25,893 nt of DNA from Actinomycetota bacterium. Lineage in GTDB: Bacteria; Actinomycetota; Humimicrobiia; Humimicrobiales; Humimicrobiaceae. Made by a program: the position numbers and the translations under genes. The stretch spans positions 1-25,893 of the forward strand of contig PMCC01000003.1 of assembly GCA_003155275.1 (NCBI GenBank), given 5' to 3'. Positions 1 through 8,473 of the stretch are shown here, piece after piece. The number at the start of each line of letters is the position of its first letter. Position 1 is the stretch's first letter. The notes below the pieces were generated by a model. That model made no database searches. It was not told the DNA's origin and was given only the letters and a program-made list of their open reading frames with translations.

Positions 1-9
1 AACCCCTGG

Positions 10-96
10 ATTCCGGCTTTCGCCGGAATGGCAAACTTTGTCTGACTAACGAATGATATGAATCCCCATACTGGATTCCGGCTCAGAGGCCGGAAT
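10..96. repeat. Pair of REP-like hairpins
   Basis: Two near-identical palindromic units lie here. The first is ATTCCGGC, a 4-nt loop and GCCGGAAT at 10-29. The second is ATTCCGGC, a 6-nt loop and GCCGGAAT at 75-96. Each is preceded by CTGG and followed by GGAATG. Stems of this kind are typical of dispersed extragenic palindromes. The pair starts at the window edge, so the full element may extend to the left. It lies just past the truncated end of the MttB-family gene and is absent from the rest of this window. Confidence 0.7.
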
Positions 97-141
97 GACA
101 AGAAAACAAAGATAAAAATAAATATCTATAATGAAAACAAA

Positions 142-1302
142 TCAAAAATTAAAAAATCTTTTCAAGAAAGCTAAGTATTCGTCATCAATGATTAATTCAA
201 GTATCGAACCGCAGCTATCCTGGCCGCAAATGCCCTGATGAGCCAATATGTCAGCTTTTGAATAAATCCCGTTCAGCAGAGCAACACCCCTTTCGAAACC
301 GCTTTGAGCATCATCTATCAAATGTGAATCCGATAAACCTGTATTGATGCCAACTGAATAAAAACCATAAGATCTTGCAACCTGCACAAGTGAAATTGCC
401 AGTAAGCTTTGTTCCGGCGAACCAAAACTCATATTGCCTGTCGACAGGTCCATACAATGGGGAATACCCCAGTAAACTACGGGGTTCCCGGGATTAATGA
501 CCTGTGATATTGTTATGCCTGCCAGTACTTCTGCATTTTCCTGGGCAATGGTTCCAGCAACCGTAGATGGCGCTGTAGCGCTTTGCATTGCCATAGGGCC
601 AAACCCGATTGGCAGATTTTCCTTTGCAAATAATCTTAAAACCCCCAGGCTTTCCTTCGTATACTGAAGCGGGCTGATAGCCTCAATAAAACACTGGCAG
701 AAGGGGTAGGTTTTTAATTCCCCCTGCCCATCTCTTACTATTTTCATGATTTCAATTTGATGTTTTGCACTTTCGGCATCTGTCATCCAAAAAGAAATCG
801 GCTTATCGGTATTATTCAGTAATATTATTTCCTGTTGGATTTCACTTGTTTCAAGATCTATGTCCATTGGCACAACCAGTGATCCGACTATGTCAATATT
901 TTCCAAATAACTGGATACCCTGGCTGCGGATGCCATGTCATCGGTACAGGCATACCTTCTGTCACCTGTTACAGAGTCATATACCATATACTGACCGGAG
1001 GATGACATTATATTTGTTTTTCCTCGTCCAAATTCCGCTTTTTTATTCAGGTTTCTTCCATATAATGTAAAACTATTATTTTTTGTGGCAAAAGACAAAT
1101 ATTCATACAATTTTTCTTCCGGGAATCTTACGATTTTAGTGTTGAAGTCCACTATAAACCCATTATCATTTAGTATTTTTAAAGTTATATCATCATAAAT
1201 TTTACATCCTACTTCTTCTAAGATGATTGAAGATGCTTTCCTGATTCTTTCAATTTCCATATCACTTAATATTTCTATAGGTCCTTTTTTATTTACGATC
1301 AT
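142..1302 (-). CDS. MttB-family (trimethylamine methyltransferase-like) protein, C-terminally truncated
   Basis: The 386-residue product resembles the non-pyrrolysine branch of the trimethylamine methyltransferase (MttB) family. Members of this family move methyl groups from quaternary amines to a corrinoid protein. The family-like core includes GFGPMAMQSATAPSTVAG and, near residues 340-365, a DAQSGFE stretch followed by DILAHQGICGQDSCG. The frame has no internal stop. It starts at ATG with GGAG upstream. The product ends at LAFLKRFFNF, exactly where relatives continue with a further C-terminal segment of very roughly 80-100 residues (the KRxxRGI... part and the GPGGxFL-like end). Neither alternative frame downstream restores it: a one-base shift reaches a new stop within about a dozen codons. 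REP-like hairpins begin about 45 nt past the stop. No corrinoid protein gene is next to it. It is probably a decaying or non-functional gene, but expression is possible. Confidence 0.75.
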   Translation of the reverse strand: MIVNKKGPIEILSDMEIERIRKASSIILEEVGCKIYDDITLKILNDNGFIVDFNTKIVRFPEEKLYEYLSFATKNNSFTLYGRNLNKKAEFGRGKTNIMSSSGQYMVYDSVTGDRRYACTDDMASAARVSSYLENIDIVGSLVVPMDIDLETSEIQQEIILLNNTDKPISFWMTDAESAKHQIEIMKIVRDGQGELKTYPFCQCFIEAISPLQYTKESLGVLRLFAKENLPIGFGPMAMQSATAPSTVAGTIAQENAEVLAGITISQVINPGNPVVYWGIPHCMDLSTGNMSFGSPEQSLLAISLVQVARSYGFYSVGINTGLSDSHLIDDAQSGFERGVALLNGIYSKADILAHQGICGQDSCGSILELIIDDEYLAFLKRFFNF

Positions 1303-1702
1303 AAAACTTCTCCATTTCTTTTTTTTACAATAAAAATTAGTATAAAATTTTTAATAATTTCTCTATCAATTATAAAAACAAGTATTTTTTATAATCATAA
1401 ATCTACAATTACACATATCCATTTTAAAAAATCTTTTGATTATATTTATTTGAATATTATGCCTAATTATATCTTTTGATTAAATTTATATCATATGATA
1501 ATAATTACTAAGAATTAAGAAATCAAGAGTTTTCTTATTTATTTTTAAAAAATTCTTTTTGTAGTTTACAGTTCTAGAAAATAAAGAAGTTTTCAGGCCA
1601 ACAAGCCGATATAGTTAGAGATTTTACACTAACCTCATTAATGAAAAAAATGAATAATATAAAAATCAAATTCAACAGTTTTATTGTAAAAACATTTTTT
1701 TA
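1303..1702. other. AT-rich intergenic stretch without a gene
   Basis: About 400 bases lie between the MttB-family gene and the permease remnant. I see no coding frame, RNA gene or clear terminator. A weak minus-strand promoter candidate lies at its left end: -35 TTGATA (1364-1369), a 19-nt spacer, and -10 TATACT (1339-1344). This could drive the MttB-family gene. Confidence 0.5.
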
Positions 1703-1915
1703 TTAAAAAAACATCTTCACAATAAAAAGCCACGCAGAGAGTGTAACCGCAGAAGCAATCGTTGAAGTTATGATAGCAGAAGAAATAAAATCGTGGTCAG
1801 TTTCATATTTGGCGCTCTGCGTATAAGTGGCTACTGCTATCGGAGTTCCAAACAGTATTACAATCACCGAAGCATCAAGGTTTGCAAGCTTAAAAACATA
1901 AAAACAAAAAAACAT
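1703..1915 (-). pseudogene. C-terminal remnant of an AEC (auxin efflux carrier-type) permease
   Basis: The 70 residues match the end of AEC-family permeases (PF03547). The conserved FGTPIAVATYTQSAKY stretch corresponds to the usual P-x-A-x-x-x-Y-x-x-A-x-x-Y region. The terminal hydrophobic helix (IITSTIASAVTLSAWLFIV) follows. Complete members are about 300 residues with roughly ten membrane helices; only about the last two helices are present here. The open frame begins 7 nt after the stop of the polyprenyl synthase gene, and no ribosome-binding site precedes its ATG. The N-terminal three quarters were probably lost by a deletion whose junction lies at about 1916-1925. It is unlikely to make a working transporter. 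Confidence 0.7.
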
Positions 1916-1922
1916 TGCTGCA

Positions 1923-2939
1923 TTAAGACTTGGGGCTTTGCAAGTGTCCTTTTTCTAATCCCTGCATAATATAGTCGCAGACTTTTATCAAGCCTTCTTT
2001 TCTTTCCGACCCGTCAATAAGGCTGGCTACCTCTCTTGCCATGCCGAGGTAGGAGTAAAATTTTTCCCTCGTTTTGGCTATTGCTCCTGTATCAGTAAGA
2101 AGCTTTAATATGGATTGCATATCAGTATCGGAAAGGCTGTCCTTTCGCATTAAAGATTTGATTCGGCTCCTGAATGAAATGTCATTGAAGGCATAAATAA
2201 ATGGCAGTGTTATGTCCCCCTGTTTTATATCGTTGCCGACCGGCTTACCGACTCCATCAGGCGAGTTGTTTATGTCTATATCTATAAGGTCGTCATTTAT
2301 CTGGAAAGATATGCCGATATATTCCCCGAATTTTTCCATGTTTTTGATATCTGTTTGGGATGAACCTGATAAAATTCCCCCAAGGGCACAGCTGACTTTA
2401 AAGAGGGAGGATGTTTTTTCAAAGATTTTTTCAAAATATATTTTCTCATTTTGATAAAAGTCTTTTTTGGTTTTAAGCTGGTCAAATTCACCTTTTACAA
2501 GAAGCTGTGCAGCTTTTGACATCTCCTCTACGATCCCTGCAATTGAGTAACTGTTAAGAAGAGAAAAGCTTTGGGTGAATAAATAATCCCCGACAAATTT
2601 GGCAGTGTCCTTATTATAGGTATTATGTATTGTGCGCCTGCCTCTTCGTAATATGGATTTGTCTATGATATCGTCGTGGATAAGTGAAGCAGTATGAACG
2701 ATCTCTATTGATGCAGCGGCAGGAAGCAGATAATCAATATCATAATTTTCATTTTTTGCACAAATCAAAAAAAGTGAAGGCCTTATCCTTTTGCCGCCTG
2801 CAATCAGAGTATTCTTAACCGTTTCCTTTAAAATACCTTCAAGAGTCTCAGAATAATCCTCAAGATATCGCTCAAGCCTGTCCAAACCGGATTGTAAAAA
2901 ATTTATACTGATATCATTTGACTTTTTATTATCCATCAT
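1923..2939 (-). CDS. Polyprenyl diphosphate synthase (long-chain trans-prenyltransferase)
   Basis: This 338-residue enzyme condenses isopentenyl diphosphate onto allylic diphosphates to make long isoprenoid chains. All family signatures are visible: GGKRIRP at 48-54, the first aspartate-rich motif DDIID at 89-93 within SLIHDDIID, GDYLFTQ near 117, and the second motif DDLID at 216-220 within FQINDDLID. GKPVGNDIKQGDITLP follows at 231-246. The length is normal for the family. The start is the first of two ATG codons; no strong Shine-Dalgarno sequence precedes it. It lies 37 nt downstream of the B12-radical SAM gene on the same strand, so co-transcription is likely. Chain length and end use (quinone side chain or lipid carrier) cannot be read from sequence. 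A second, degenerate prenyl-synthase-like gene at 4906-5808 could be its non-catalytic partner. Confidence 0.93.
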   Translation of the reverse strand: MMDNKKSNDISINFLQSGLDRLERYLEDYSETLEGILKETVKNTLIAGGKRIRPSLFLICAKNENYDIDYLLPAAASIEIVHTASLIHDDIIDKSILRRGRRTIHNTYNKDTAKFVGDYLFTQSFSLLNSYSIAGIVEEMSKAAQLLVKGEFDQLKTKKDFYQNEKIYFEKIFEKTSSLFKVSCALGGILSGSSQTDIKNMEKFGEYIGISFQINDDLIDIDINNSPDGVGKPVGNDIKQGDITLPFIYAFNDISFRSRIKSLMRKDSLSDTDMQSILKLLTDTGAIAKTREKFYSYLGMAREVASLIDGSERKEGLIKVCDYIMQGLEKGHLQSPKS

Positions 2940-2976
2940 TTATCAGTTATGAAAGTATTGATTATTTTGGTATCCA

Positions 2977-4746
2977 TTATTTATTAGTCAGGGAGGTCTT
3001 GATTATCTCAAACCAATTAAAGCTCTTATTTGAGAGTGGAAATTCAAGCTCTTTTTTTTCGCAGACAGTTGAAAGGCTGTACTTATAGGTCTCTTTGCCA
3101 AGCTCACCCAGCTTTACTTCCCGCAGCTCTTTATCATCAATTTTCATTATCCCGTCTATGCGCTGCATTATCTGTATTGCCCTTTCTGTCCTAGCTTTAT
3201 TATCCTGCATTACATTCTCGCTTATAGAGCCTGATTTTGCCTTTAGCTGGTTTAAGCCCAGAGCCGCATCATATGTTGCATATACAAGGTCATCATTAGT
3301 TATATAATCGCTTTCATAATTTAAGATATACTTCCAGGAGGGCATTGTAATTGCCTCGATATGCTCTTTTAATGTCTTAAAAAGCAGCTTGTAGCCGAAC
3401 TTTCCGGGGTTTTCAAATGCCCTGCTGCCCGGGTCAAGAAATGGGGCCATAGGCGAAATAAACGGCGCGAACCTTTTGTCCCATCCAAGCCTTTCATAGA
3501 CCTCCCTGCTGAAATCCACTGTTTCAAGAATTGATTTTTTAGTCTGGTGCGGCAAGCCTGTCATGAAATACAGGTCAAATCGCGCTGCGCCGCTGAAAAG
3601 CGCATATTCAATACTTTTTATCATGTCCTCATTGCTAAAGCTTTTACCCATGATTTTTCGTATTTCCTCATCATGGGAATCAGGGGAAATCTCATAACAG
3701 ACTTTTGAAAAAACCTTAGAGGCTTCGTCAAAAAACCATTCCTTTGGGGGTGTAAAGAATTCAAAAAATATCTGAAGATCCTTATCAAGCTCTTTTGCAA
3801 ACTTAAAAAATTCCGTCACATATTCTTTTCCATTGCTGTTTAAATCACCGAGTAAAAATATTGGAGAGTTAATGTATTTTCTAATAGTCTTGATTTCCTG
3901 GACAAGCTTTCCCGGATCCCTGAAAGCCGGAGCGACCCGCTGGCCGAAAACTTCAAAAGCATATTTTGAACCGCCGCAGTTAGAACAATTATTATTGCAG
4001 CCCCGCACGACAGGTATAGTAGTGATAGGATACCTGAACCAGTCGCAGAAAGGGACGATGCTGCGTATATCACGATATTTCAGGACTTCCTTAAACATTA
4101 CGCGATAATCAAAGTCTATTTCCTGCAGGTCGCCGGAGATGCATTTAATCTCATTTGCATGTATTTGCCCGACCTGCCCGCCGGTTTTCCATACAAGATT
4201 AGGTATAAGCTTCAGCCTTTCTTCATTGGCAATATTAAAGCGGCTGGTACCTGCTGAACCTGTTTCTCTTATAAGACTCACCAGCCTATACAATGGCTCC
4301 TCTGCCGAGTCTCCCCGTATAATGTAATCCACCGGTTCAAACTCAATCAGTTCCTTATAAAAATAGGATGATGAAAAGCCTCCAAAAATAACAGGAGTAT
4401 CCGGATGATACTTTTTTACTATTTTTGCTACTTCGTACGAGCCCTGGCAGTGGGGAAGCCAGTGCAGGTCGATTCCAAAAGCTTTTGCCTTTAAATTCTT
4501 TATAAATTTTTCCACATTAAAATCCGCGTCATGAAACATCCTGTAGGCAAGATTGATTATCCTTACATTAAGCCCTCTCTTGGCCAGGTAATTAGTCATA
4601 GTAAGAAAACCTATAGGATACATCTCAAATATTGGTGAGGAAGGCACCAGATCGCTGACCGGGCCGAACATAATACTTTTTTTCCTGAAATCATACACGC
4701 TTGGCGCATGAAGAAGAATTAAATCAGTTTTTATACTATTTTTCAT
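2977..4746 (-). CDS. B12-binding-domain radical SAM protein
   Basis: The product has 589 residues. An N-terminal Rossmann-like cobalamin-binding-type domain (about 5-155) carries PIGFLTMTNYLAKRG, DLHWLPHCQG (93-102) and VIFGGFSSSYF. A radical SAM core follows with VVRGCNNNCSNCGG, giving the CxxxCxxC cluster motif at C250, C254 and C257. A C-terminal region of unknown role makes up the rest. I do not see a canonical DxHxxG base-off cobalamin motif, as in many proteins of this class. It resembles the family annotated as B12-binding/radical SAM proteins of Ta0216 type, whose reaction is, to my knowledge, unknown; that assignment is from memory. The gene sits between a degenerate prenyl-synthase-like gene and an active polyprenyl synthase, which hints at isoprenoid modification. 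That link is inference only. Confidence 0.85.
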   Translation of the reverse strand: MKNSIKTDLILLHAPSVYDFRKKSIMFGPVSDLVPSSPIFEMYPIGFLTMTNYLAKRGLNVRIINLAYRMFHDADFNVEKFIKNLKAKAFGIDLHWLPHCQGSYEVAKIVKKYHPDTPVIFGGFSSSYFYKELIEFEPVDYIIRGDSAEEPLYRLVSLIRETGSAGTSRFNIANEERLKLIPNLVWKTGGQVGQIHANEIKCISGDLQEIDFDYRVMFKEVLKYRDIRSIVPFCDWFRYPITTIPVVRGCNNNCSNCGGSKYAFEVFGQRVAPAFRDPGKLVQEIKTIRKYINSPIFLLGDLNSNGKEYVTEFFKFAKELDKDLQIFFEFFTPPKEWFFDEASKVFSKVCYEISPDSHDEEIRKIMGKSFSNEDMIKSIEYALFSGAARFDLYFMTGLPHQTKKSILETVDFSREVYERLGWDKRFAPFISPMAPFLDPGSRAFENPGKFGYKLLFKTLKEHIEAITMPSWKYILNYESDYITNDDLVYATYDAALGLNQLKAKSGSISENVMQDNKARTERAIQIMQRIDGIMKIDDKELREVKLGELGKETYKYSLSTVCEKKELEFPLSNKSFNWFEIIKTSLTNK

Positions 4747-4854
4747 ATAATAATTTTTATCATGGCAAAACTCTTAAGGTATTTTATAAAAAAATAATCG
4801 GCAGGTTTTTCCATTACCTCTTTAATTTCCAGTGTAAATTAATTTTTCTGCTGC

Positions 4855-4860
4855 ATTATA
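4855..4860 (-). promoter_or_regulatory. Candidate -10 box inside a short palindrome, upstream of the radical SAM gene
   Basis: A minus-strand TATAAT lies within the 13-bp palindrome GCATTATAAATGC (plus-strand reading, 4853-4865), about 110 nt before the radical SAM start. No good -35 box sits at standard distance. It is the best promoter candidate in the 159-nt gap before that gene. Confidence 0.3.
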
Positions 4861-4905
4861 AATGCTCAAAAAAGTTACAAAGATTTAAATATAATTCTGC
4901 CTAAA

Positions 4906-5808
4906 TTACAAATATAATCTCTCCAGGGACCTAAAATTTACCCTCAGCCAATCCTGCTTAAAACCTGATATTTTTATGCCAAGCCTGTTTCTTATTTGAG
5001 CTTTTTTTTCAGACATATATTTTATCTTTTTAAGAAAAAAATACTCCCCCGGCAGAGCTTTAAAGAAACCGGCAAGGTCATTTAGGGCCTTGCCCAGGAT
5101 AAAGTCATTTATAACTTCATAAGGAAACTGCAATTGGCCGGGATCGAAGCCTCCCTGCACATCAATACCGGCAAACAGCCCCCATCCTATCAAAAAGGAA
5201 GTCTTGTAAAGTGAGTTTACACCAAGCACCGGGACCATATTGTCTTCAAGCAGACGTTGAAGACCGGTTTCAAAATCCACATTGCTGCTGCCTGAACTTT
5301 TAATATTATTGGAAACTTCTGATAATATCTGGTGCGTGATAAGCCGGCTTTTATGCACAGACTTAAGCGAATCAAGGATGCTTTCGAAAATATTTTGCTC
5401 TTCATATTTTAATAGGTAGATAACGGATCGTGAATAAAAAATATCACCGAAAAGCAAATCAACCGTATATTTTTGTTCACTTTTAAAAAGGGCTTTTTGT
5501 GTTCCGCTATCTGCATTATATAAGCTGTCACCTGGATTTATGCTTTCAGCAAGTTTTATAAAATCCCCGATATTAAAGTTGTGCAGATTTGTCCCGACTG
5601 ACAGAAGCTCAATGCCTGCTACCAGGTTAACAAGCTTTTCCATAAAAGGTTTCCCAAGTTGCGACGAATCTTCTAAAAATGCAAAAATATTAGCGCAATG
5701 AAGCAGCCTCGGATCAAAAAACTTTTTTAAATCATAATGGTACAAACCTGATAAGTATTTCAGTTCCTGCTGTAAAATGTAACTTACCTGTTTTGCTGCC
5801 GGATTCAA
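4906..5808 (-). CDS. Catalytically degenerate prenyl-synthase-like protein (HepS/component-1-like)
   Basis: The product has 300 residues, counted from a TTG start at 5808. That start overlaps the stop of the preceding ligase gene as TTGA, with GGGAGG 3 nt before it. A longer TTG start at 5832 is possible but has no good ribosome-binding site. The sequence tracks the all-alpha prenyl synthase fold. FFDPRLL stands where the KxxRP motif would be. GIELLSVGTNLHNFNIGDF (65-83) stands in place of the EIxHxAxLxHDDxxD helix. LLFGDIFYSRSVIYLL (118-133) matches the GDYxxxxA helix. ILGKALNDLAGFF stands in place of the GxAFQxxDDxxD helix. Both aspartate-rich motifs are therefore lost, so it cannot catalyse chain elongation in the usual way. 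In pattern it resembles heptaprenyl diphosphate synthase component 1 of Gram-positive bacteria, a regulatory partner of an active subunit. The active synthase at 1923-2939 is the obvious candidate partner. Functional assignment is inference. Confidence 0.6.
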   Translation of the reverse strand: MNPAAKQVSYILQQELKYLSGLYHYDLKKFFDPRLLHCANIFAFLEDSSQLGKPFMEKLVNLVAGIELLSVGTNLHNFNIGDFIKLAESINPGDSLYNADSGTQKALFKSEQKYTVDLLFGDIFYSRSVIYLLKYEEQNIFESILDSLKSVHKSRLITHQILSEVSNNIKSSGSSNVDFETGLQRLLEDNMVPVLGVNSLYKTSFLIGWGLFAGIDVQGGFDPGQLQFPYEVINDFILGKALNDLAGFFKALPGEYFFLKKIKYMSEKKAQIRNRLGIKISGFKQDWLRVNFRSLERLYL

Positions 5809-7133
5809 TTTCCTCCCTGTCTTCTGTCCCAAACTCGTTTTGCCTTGCCCTCGCTCCTTGCGATTGTCTTTGGTTCTTTCAGGCTGACTTTTATATGAAG
5901 TCCAATTGCAGAAAAAAGCTTGTCTTCAATTGATTTTTCAAAAAACTCAAGATCCATCAATTTCTCGTGAAAATTATCTTCAGAAACTTCCACCCAGACT
6001 CCGATCTGGTCCATATAGTTTTCTTTTGTAAGTACTATAAGGTAATGCGGCTCAAGATCCTTTATCTTTAAAAGCACCTCTTCTATCTGTGAAGGAAATA
6101 CATTTACACCTTTGATGATGAGCATGTCATCTGTCCTGCCCATTGGTTTTGCCATTTTAATAAGTGTTTTTCCGCAGGGGCATTTATCCGTGTAAATATA
6201 GGAGATGTCTTTGGTCCTGTACCTTATTGCCGGAAATGCCCTTTTTGTAAGTGTTGTAAAGACAAGCTCACCTTTGGATCCATATGGAAGCGATTTCCCT
6301 GTATCAGGGTCGATAATCTCGGCAAGAAAATGGTCCTCATTTATATGCAGCCCATCCTGCTCAAGGCACTCACAGGAAACACCGGGACCGATTATTTCAC
6401 TTAAGCCATAGCTGTTTAAAGCTTTCATATGAAGCCTTTTTTCGATTTCAACACGCATGGGTTCTGTCCAGGGCTCGGCTCCCAAAAAACCTAGTTTTAA
6501 ATGCAGTTTGGAAAAGTCTATTCCAAACTTTTCGGCAACTTCAGCGATATATAATGTGTATGATGGCGTGTTGACAAGCACTGTTGACTTGAAGTCAGCC
6601 ATTATCTTTAGCTGCCTTTCAGTATTGCCGCCAGATATTGGGATTACAAGGGCTCCCAGTTTCTCGGTACCAATTTGAAAACCCCATCCGCCGGTAAATA
6701 GGCCGAAAGTGTGGGAAATCTGCACAATGTCATCTTTCCTTACCCCGACATCATACATTACCCTTGCAATGCAATTGGCCCATATATCAATGTCTTCCTT
6801 TGTATAGCCGACAACTGTAGGGTTGCCGGTGGTCCCTGAAGAGGCATGGACCCTTACCACCTGGCTTAAAGGAGTGCAGAAAAGGCCGAATGGATAACTG
6901 TCGCGCAAATCGTCTTTTGTTGTAAAAGGCAGCTTGCCTATATCGGCAATATCGTCTATTTTATCAGGGTTTACTCCTGCATCATCAATTTTTTTCCTGT
7001 AGATTGCATTGTTATTATAGCAGTATTTTACAGTATCCTTAAGATTCTTAATCTGTATGGAAATTATCCTATCCCTGCTCGCAGTGGAAATCTCCGGATC
7101 CCAGAAATCCTTTTTTGCAGTTTGAGAACTCAT
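5805..7133 (-). CDS. paaK: Phenylacetate-CoA ligase (AMP-forming), copy 1
   Basis: This 442-residue member of the adenylate-forming PaaK family activates arylacetates such as phenylacetate with ATP and CoA. Visible motifs are the P-loop-like SSGTTGNPT (98-106), YGLSEIIGPG (242-251), a zinc-ribbon-like CxC near 318-320, [20 protein letters not shown] (333-352, the hinge and start of the C-terminal ACT-like domain), and RSEGKAKRV (427-435) with the catalytic lysine K430. Length is normal. It starts 3 nt after the stop of the upstream paralogue, which makes tight co-translation likely. Its own Shine-Dalgarno sequence is weak. Its stop overlaps the start of the prenyl-synthase-like gene. True substrates may be phenylacetate, 4-hydroxyphenylacetate or indoleacetate; the sequence does not decide. 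Confidence 0.93.
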   Translation of the reverse strand: MSSQTAKKDFWDPEISTASRDRIISIQIKNLKDTVKYCYNNNAIYRKKIDDAGVNPDKIDDIADIGKLPFTTKDDLRDSYPFGLFCTPLSQVVRVHASSGTTGNPTVVGYTKEDIDIWANCIARVMYDVGVRKDDIVQISHTFGLFTGGWGFQIGTEKLGALVIPISGGNTERQLKIMADFKSTVLVNTPSYTLYIAEVAEKFGIDFSKLHLKLGFLGAEPWTEPMRVEIEKRLHMKALNSYGLSEIIGPGVSCECLEQDGLHINEDHFLAEIIDPDTGKSLPYGSKGELVFTTLTKRAFPAIRYRTKDISYIYTDKCPCGKTLIKMAKPMGRTDDMLIIKGVNVFPSQIEEVLLKIKDLEPHYLIVLTKENYMDQIGVWVEVSEDNFHEKLMDLEFFEKSIEDKLFSAIGLHIKVSLKEPKTIARSEGKAKRVWDRRQGGN

Positions 7134-7136
7134 TTT

Positions 7137-8453
7137 TTAAATCACATCGCCCTTTCTTTTATCAATGACCCTTTTTGCTTTGCCTTCGCTTCTTTTGATT
7201 GTTTTAGGTTCTTTTAATTTTACATCAATACTTACCCCGGTTGCAGCATGAAGCTTGTTTTCAATTGCAGATTCAAATTTTTCCAGGTCATTTATTTTTT
7301 CCGCAAAAACATCTTCTGAAACCTCAACCCATAGCTCTATTGTGTCAAGGTGGTTTACTCTGTCAACAACTATCAGGTAATGAGGCTCTATCTCCTTGAC
7401 TTTCATTAAAACTTCTTCGACCTGTGACGGGAACAGGTTTACGCCCCTTATTATAAGCATATCGTCTGTACGGCCGGCTGGTTTTTTCATCCTGCTGTGG
7501 GTCCTTCCACAGTCACACTGTGCCTCGTTGATCATTGAAAGATCCCTGGTCCTGTATCTTATAAGGGGCATGGCTTCCTTGGTCAGGGATGTAAATACTA
7601 TCTCGCCCCGGCTGCCGGAAGGCAAGCGGGCGTTATCAGCAGGATTTATGATTTCAACCATAAAATGATCCTCAGCAACATGCAGGCCTTTTTTTTCGCT
7701 GCATTCGCATGATACTCCCGGGCCTATTATCTCTGTCAAACCGTATATATCAATCGCATCAATAAAAAGCCTTGCTTCAATTTCTTTTCGCATCTCCTCG
7801 GTCCAGGGTTCTGCGCCAAATATTCCTGTTTTTAGCGGCATTTTGGCAAAATCCAGTCCGAGCTCACTGCCCACTTCCGCTATGTAAAGCGCATATGAAG
7901 GGGTGCAGCACAAAACCGTTGAACCGTAATCTTTCATTATCTTTATCTGCCTCTCAGTAAGCCCTCCCGATACAGGGATAACCGTTGCGCCAAGCAGCTC
8001 GGCGCCATAATGAAGGCCTAGTCCCCCGGTAAATAATCCGTACCCATAACTGTTCTGGATTATGTCGTTTTTCCTTACTCCGACGCTGTAAAGGTCCCTT
8101 GCAATAAGGTTTCCCCATAGGGCAATATCATTTTTGGTATAGCTTACAACAATAGGATTACCGGTTGTCCCAGAAGATGAGTGGATCCTTACAATATCAC
8201 TCATCTGCCTTGCGAAGAGCCCGAAAGGATAATTGTCGCGAAGGTCTTCCTTTGTGGTAAAAGGTATTTTTTTAATATCGTCCAGGTCATCAAATTTATA
8301 AGGATTGACACCGGCATCATCAAACTTTTTTTTATAAAAACCTACATTCTCATAAACATTTATAAGAGTGCTTTGCAGCCTACTTGTCTGAAGCTCCCTA
8401 AGCTCTTCCCTGGGCATGGTCTCGTACTTTTCTTCCCAGTAAATTCCGCTCAT
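7137..8453 (-). CDS. paaK: Phenylacetate-CoA ligase (AMP-forming), copy 2
   Basis: The 438-residue product is a full-length paralogue of the neighbouring ligase. It keeps every motif: SSGTTGNP (93-100), [30 protein letters not shown], and a C-terminal RSEGKAKRV with the catalytic lysine. The two copies differ throughout, so the duplication is old and may serve different aryl acids. Start choice is clear: ATG with AGGAGG 8 nt upstream. It is the first gene after a terminator and a promoter (8492-8520) enclosed by a perfect inverted repeat, so it probably leads its own transcription unit. Together with IorAB and the symporter it fits uptake and activation of arylacetates, or disposal of aryl-acetyl-CoA made from aromatic amino acids. 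Confidence 0.94.
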   Translation of the reverse strand: MSGIYWEEKYETMPREELRELQTSRLQSTLINVYENVGFYKKKFDDAGVNPYKFDDLDDIKKIPFTTKEDLRDNYPFGLFARQMSDIVRIHSSSGTTGNPIVVSYTKNDIALWGNLIARDLYSVGVRKNDIIQNSYGYGLFTGGLGLHYGAELLGATVIPVSGGLTERQIKIMKDYGSTVLCCTPSYALYIAEVGSELGLDFAKMPLKTGIFGAEPWTEEMRKEIEARLFIDAIDIYGLTEIIGPGVSCECSEKKGLHVAEDHFMVEIINPADNARLPSGSRGEIVFTSLTKEAMPLIRYRTRDLSMINEAQCDCGRTHSRMKKPAGRTDDMLIIRGVNLFPSQVEEVLMKVKEIEPHYLIVVDRVNHLDTIELWVEVSEDVFAEKINDLEKFESAIENKLHAATGVSIDVKLKEPKTIKRSEGKAKRVIDKRKGDVI

Positions 8454-8473
8454 AAAATTGACCTCCTGAAAAC

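Noticed and set aside
150..200. A single-base frameshift at the T-run as cause of the short MttB-family protein
   Set aside because: Reading on in either other frame meets a stop at once or within about a dozen codons and yields no family-like sequence.
142..1302. Pyrrolysine-containing MttB
   Set aside because: The frame contains no in-frame amber codon, and the sequence fits the non-pyrrolysine branch.
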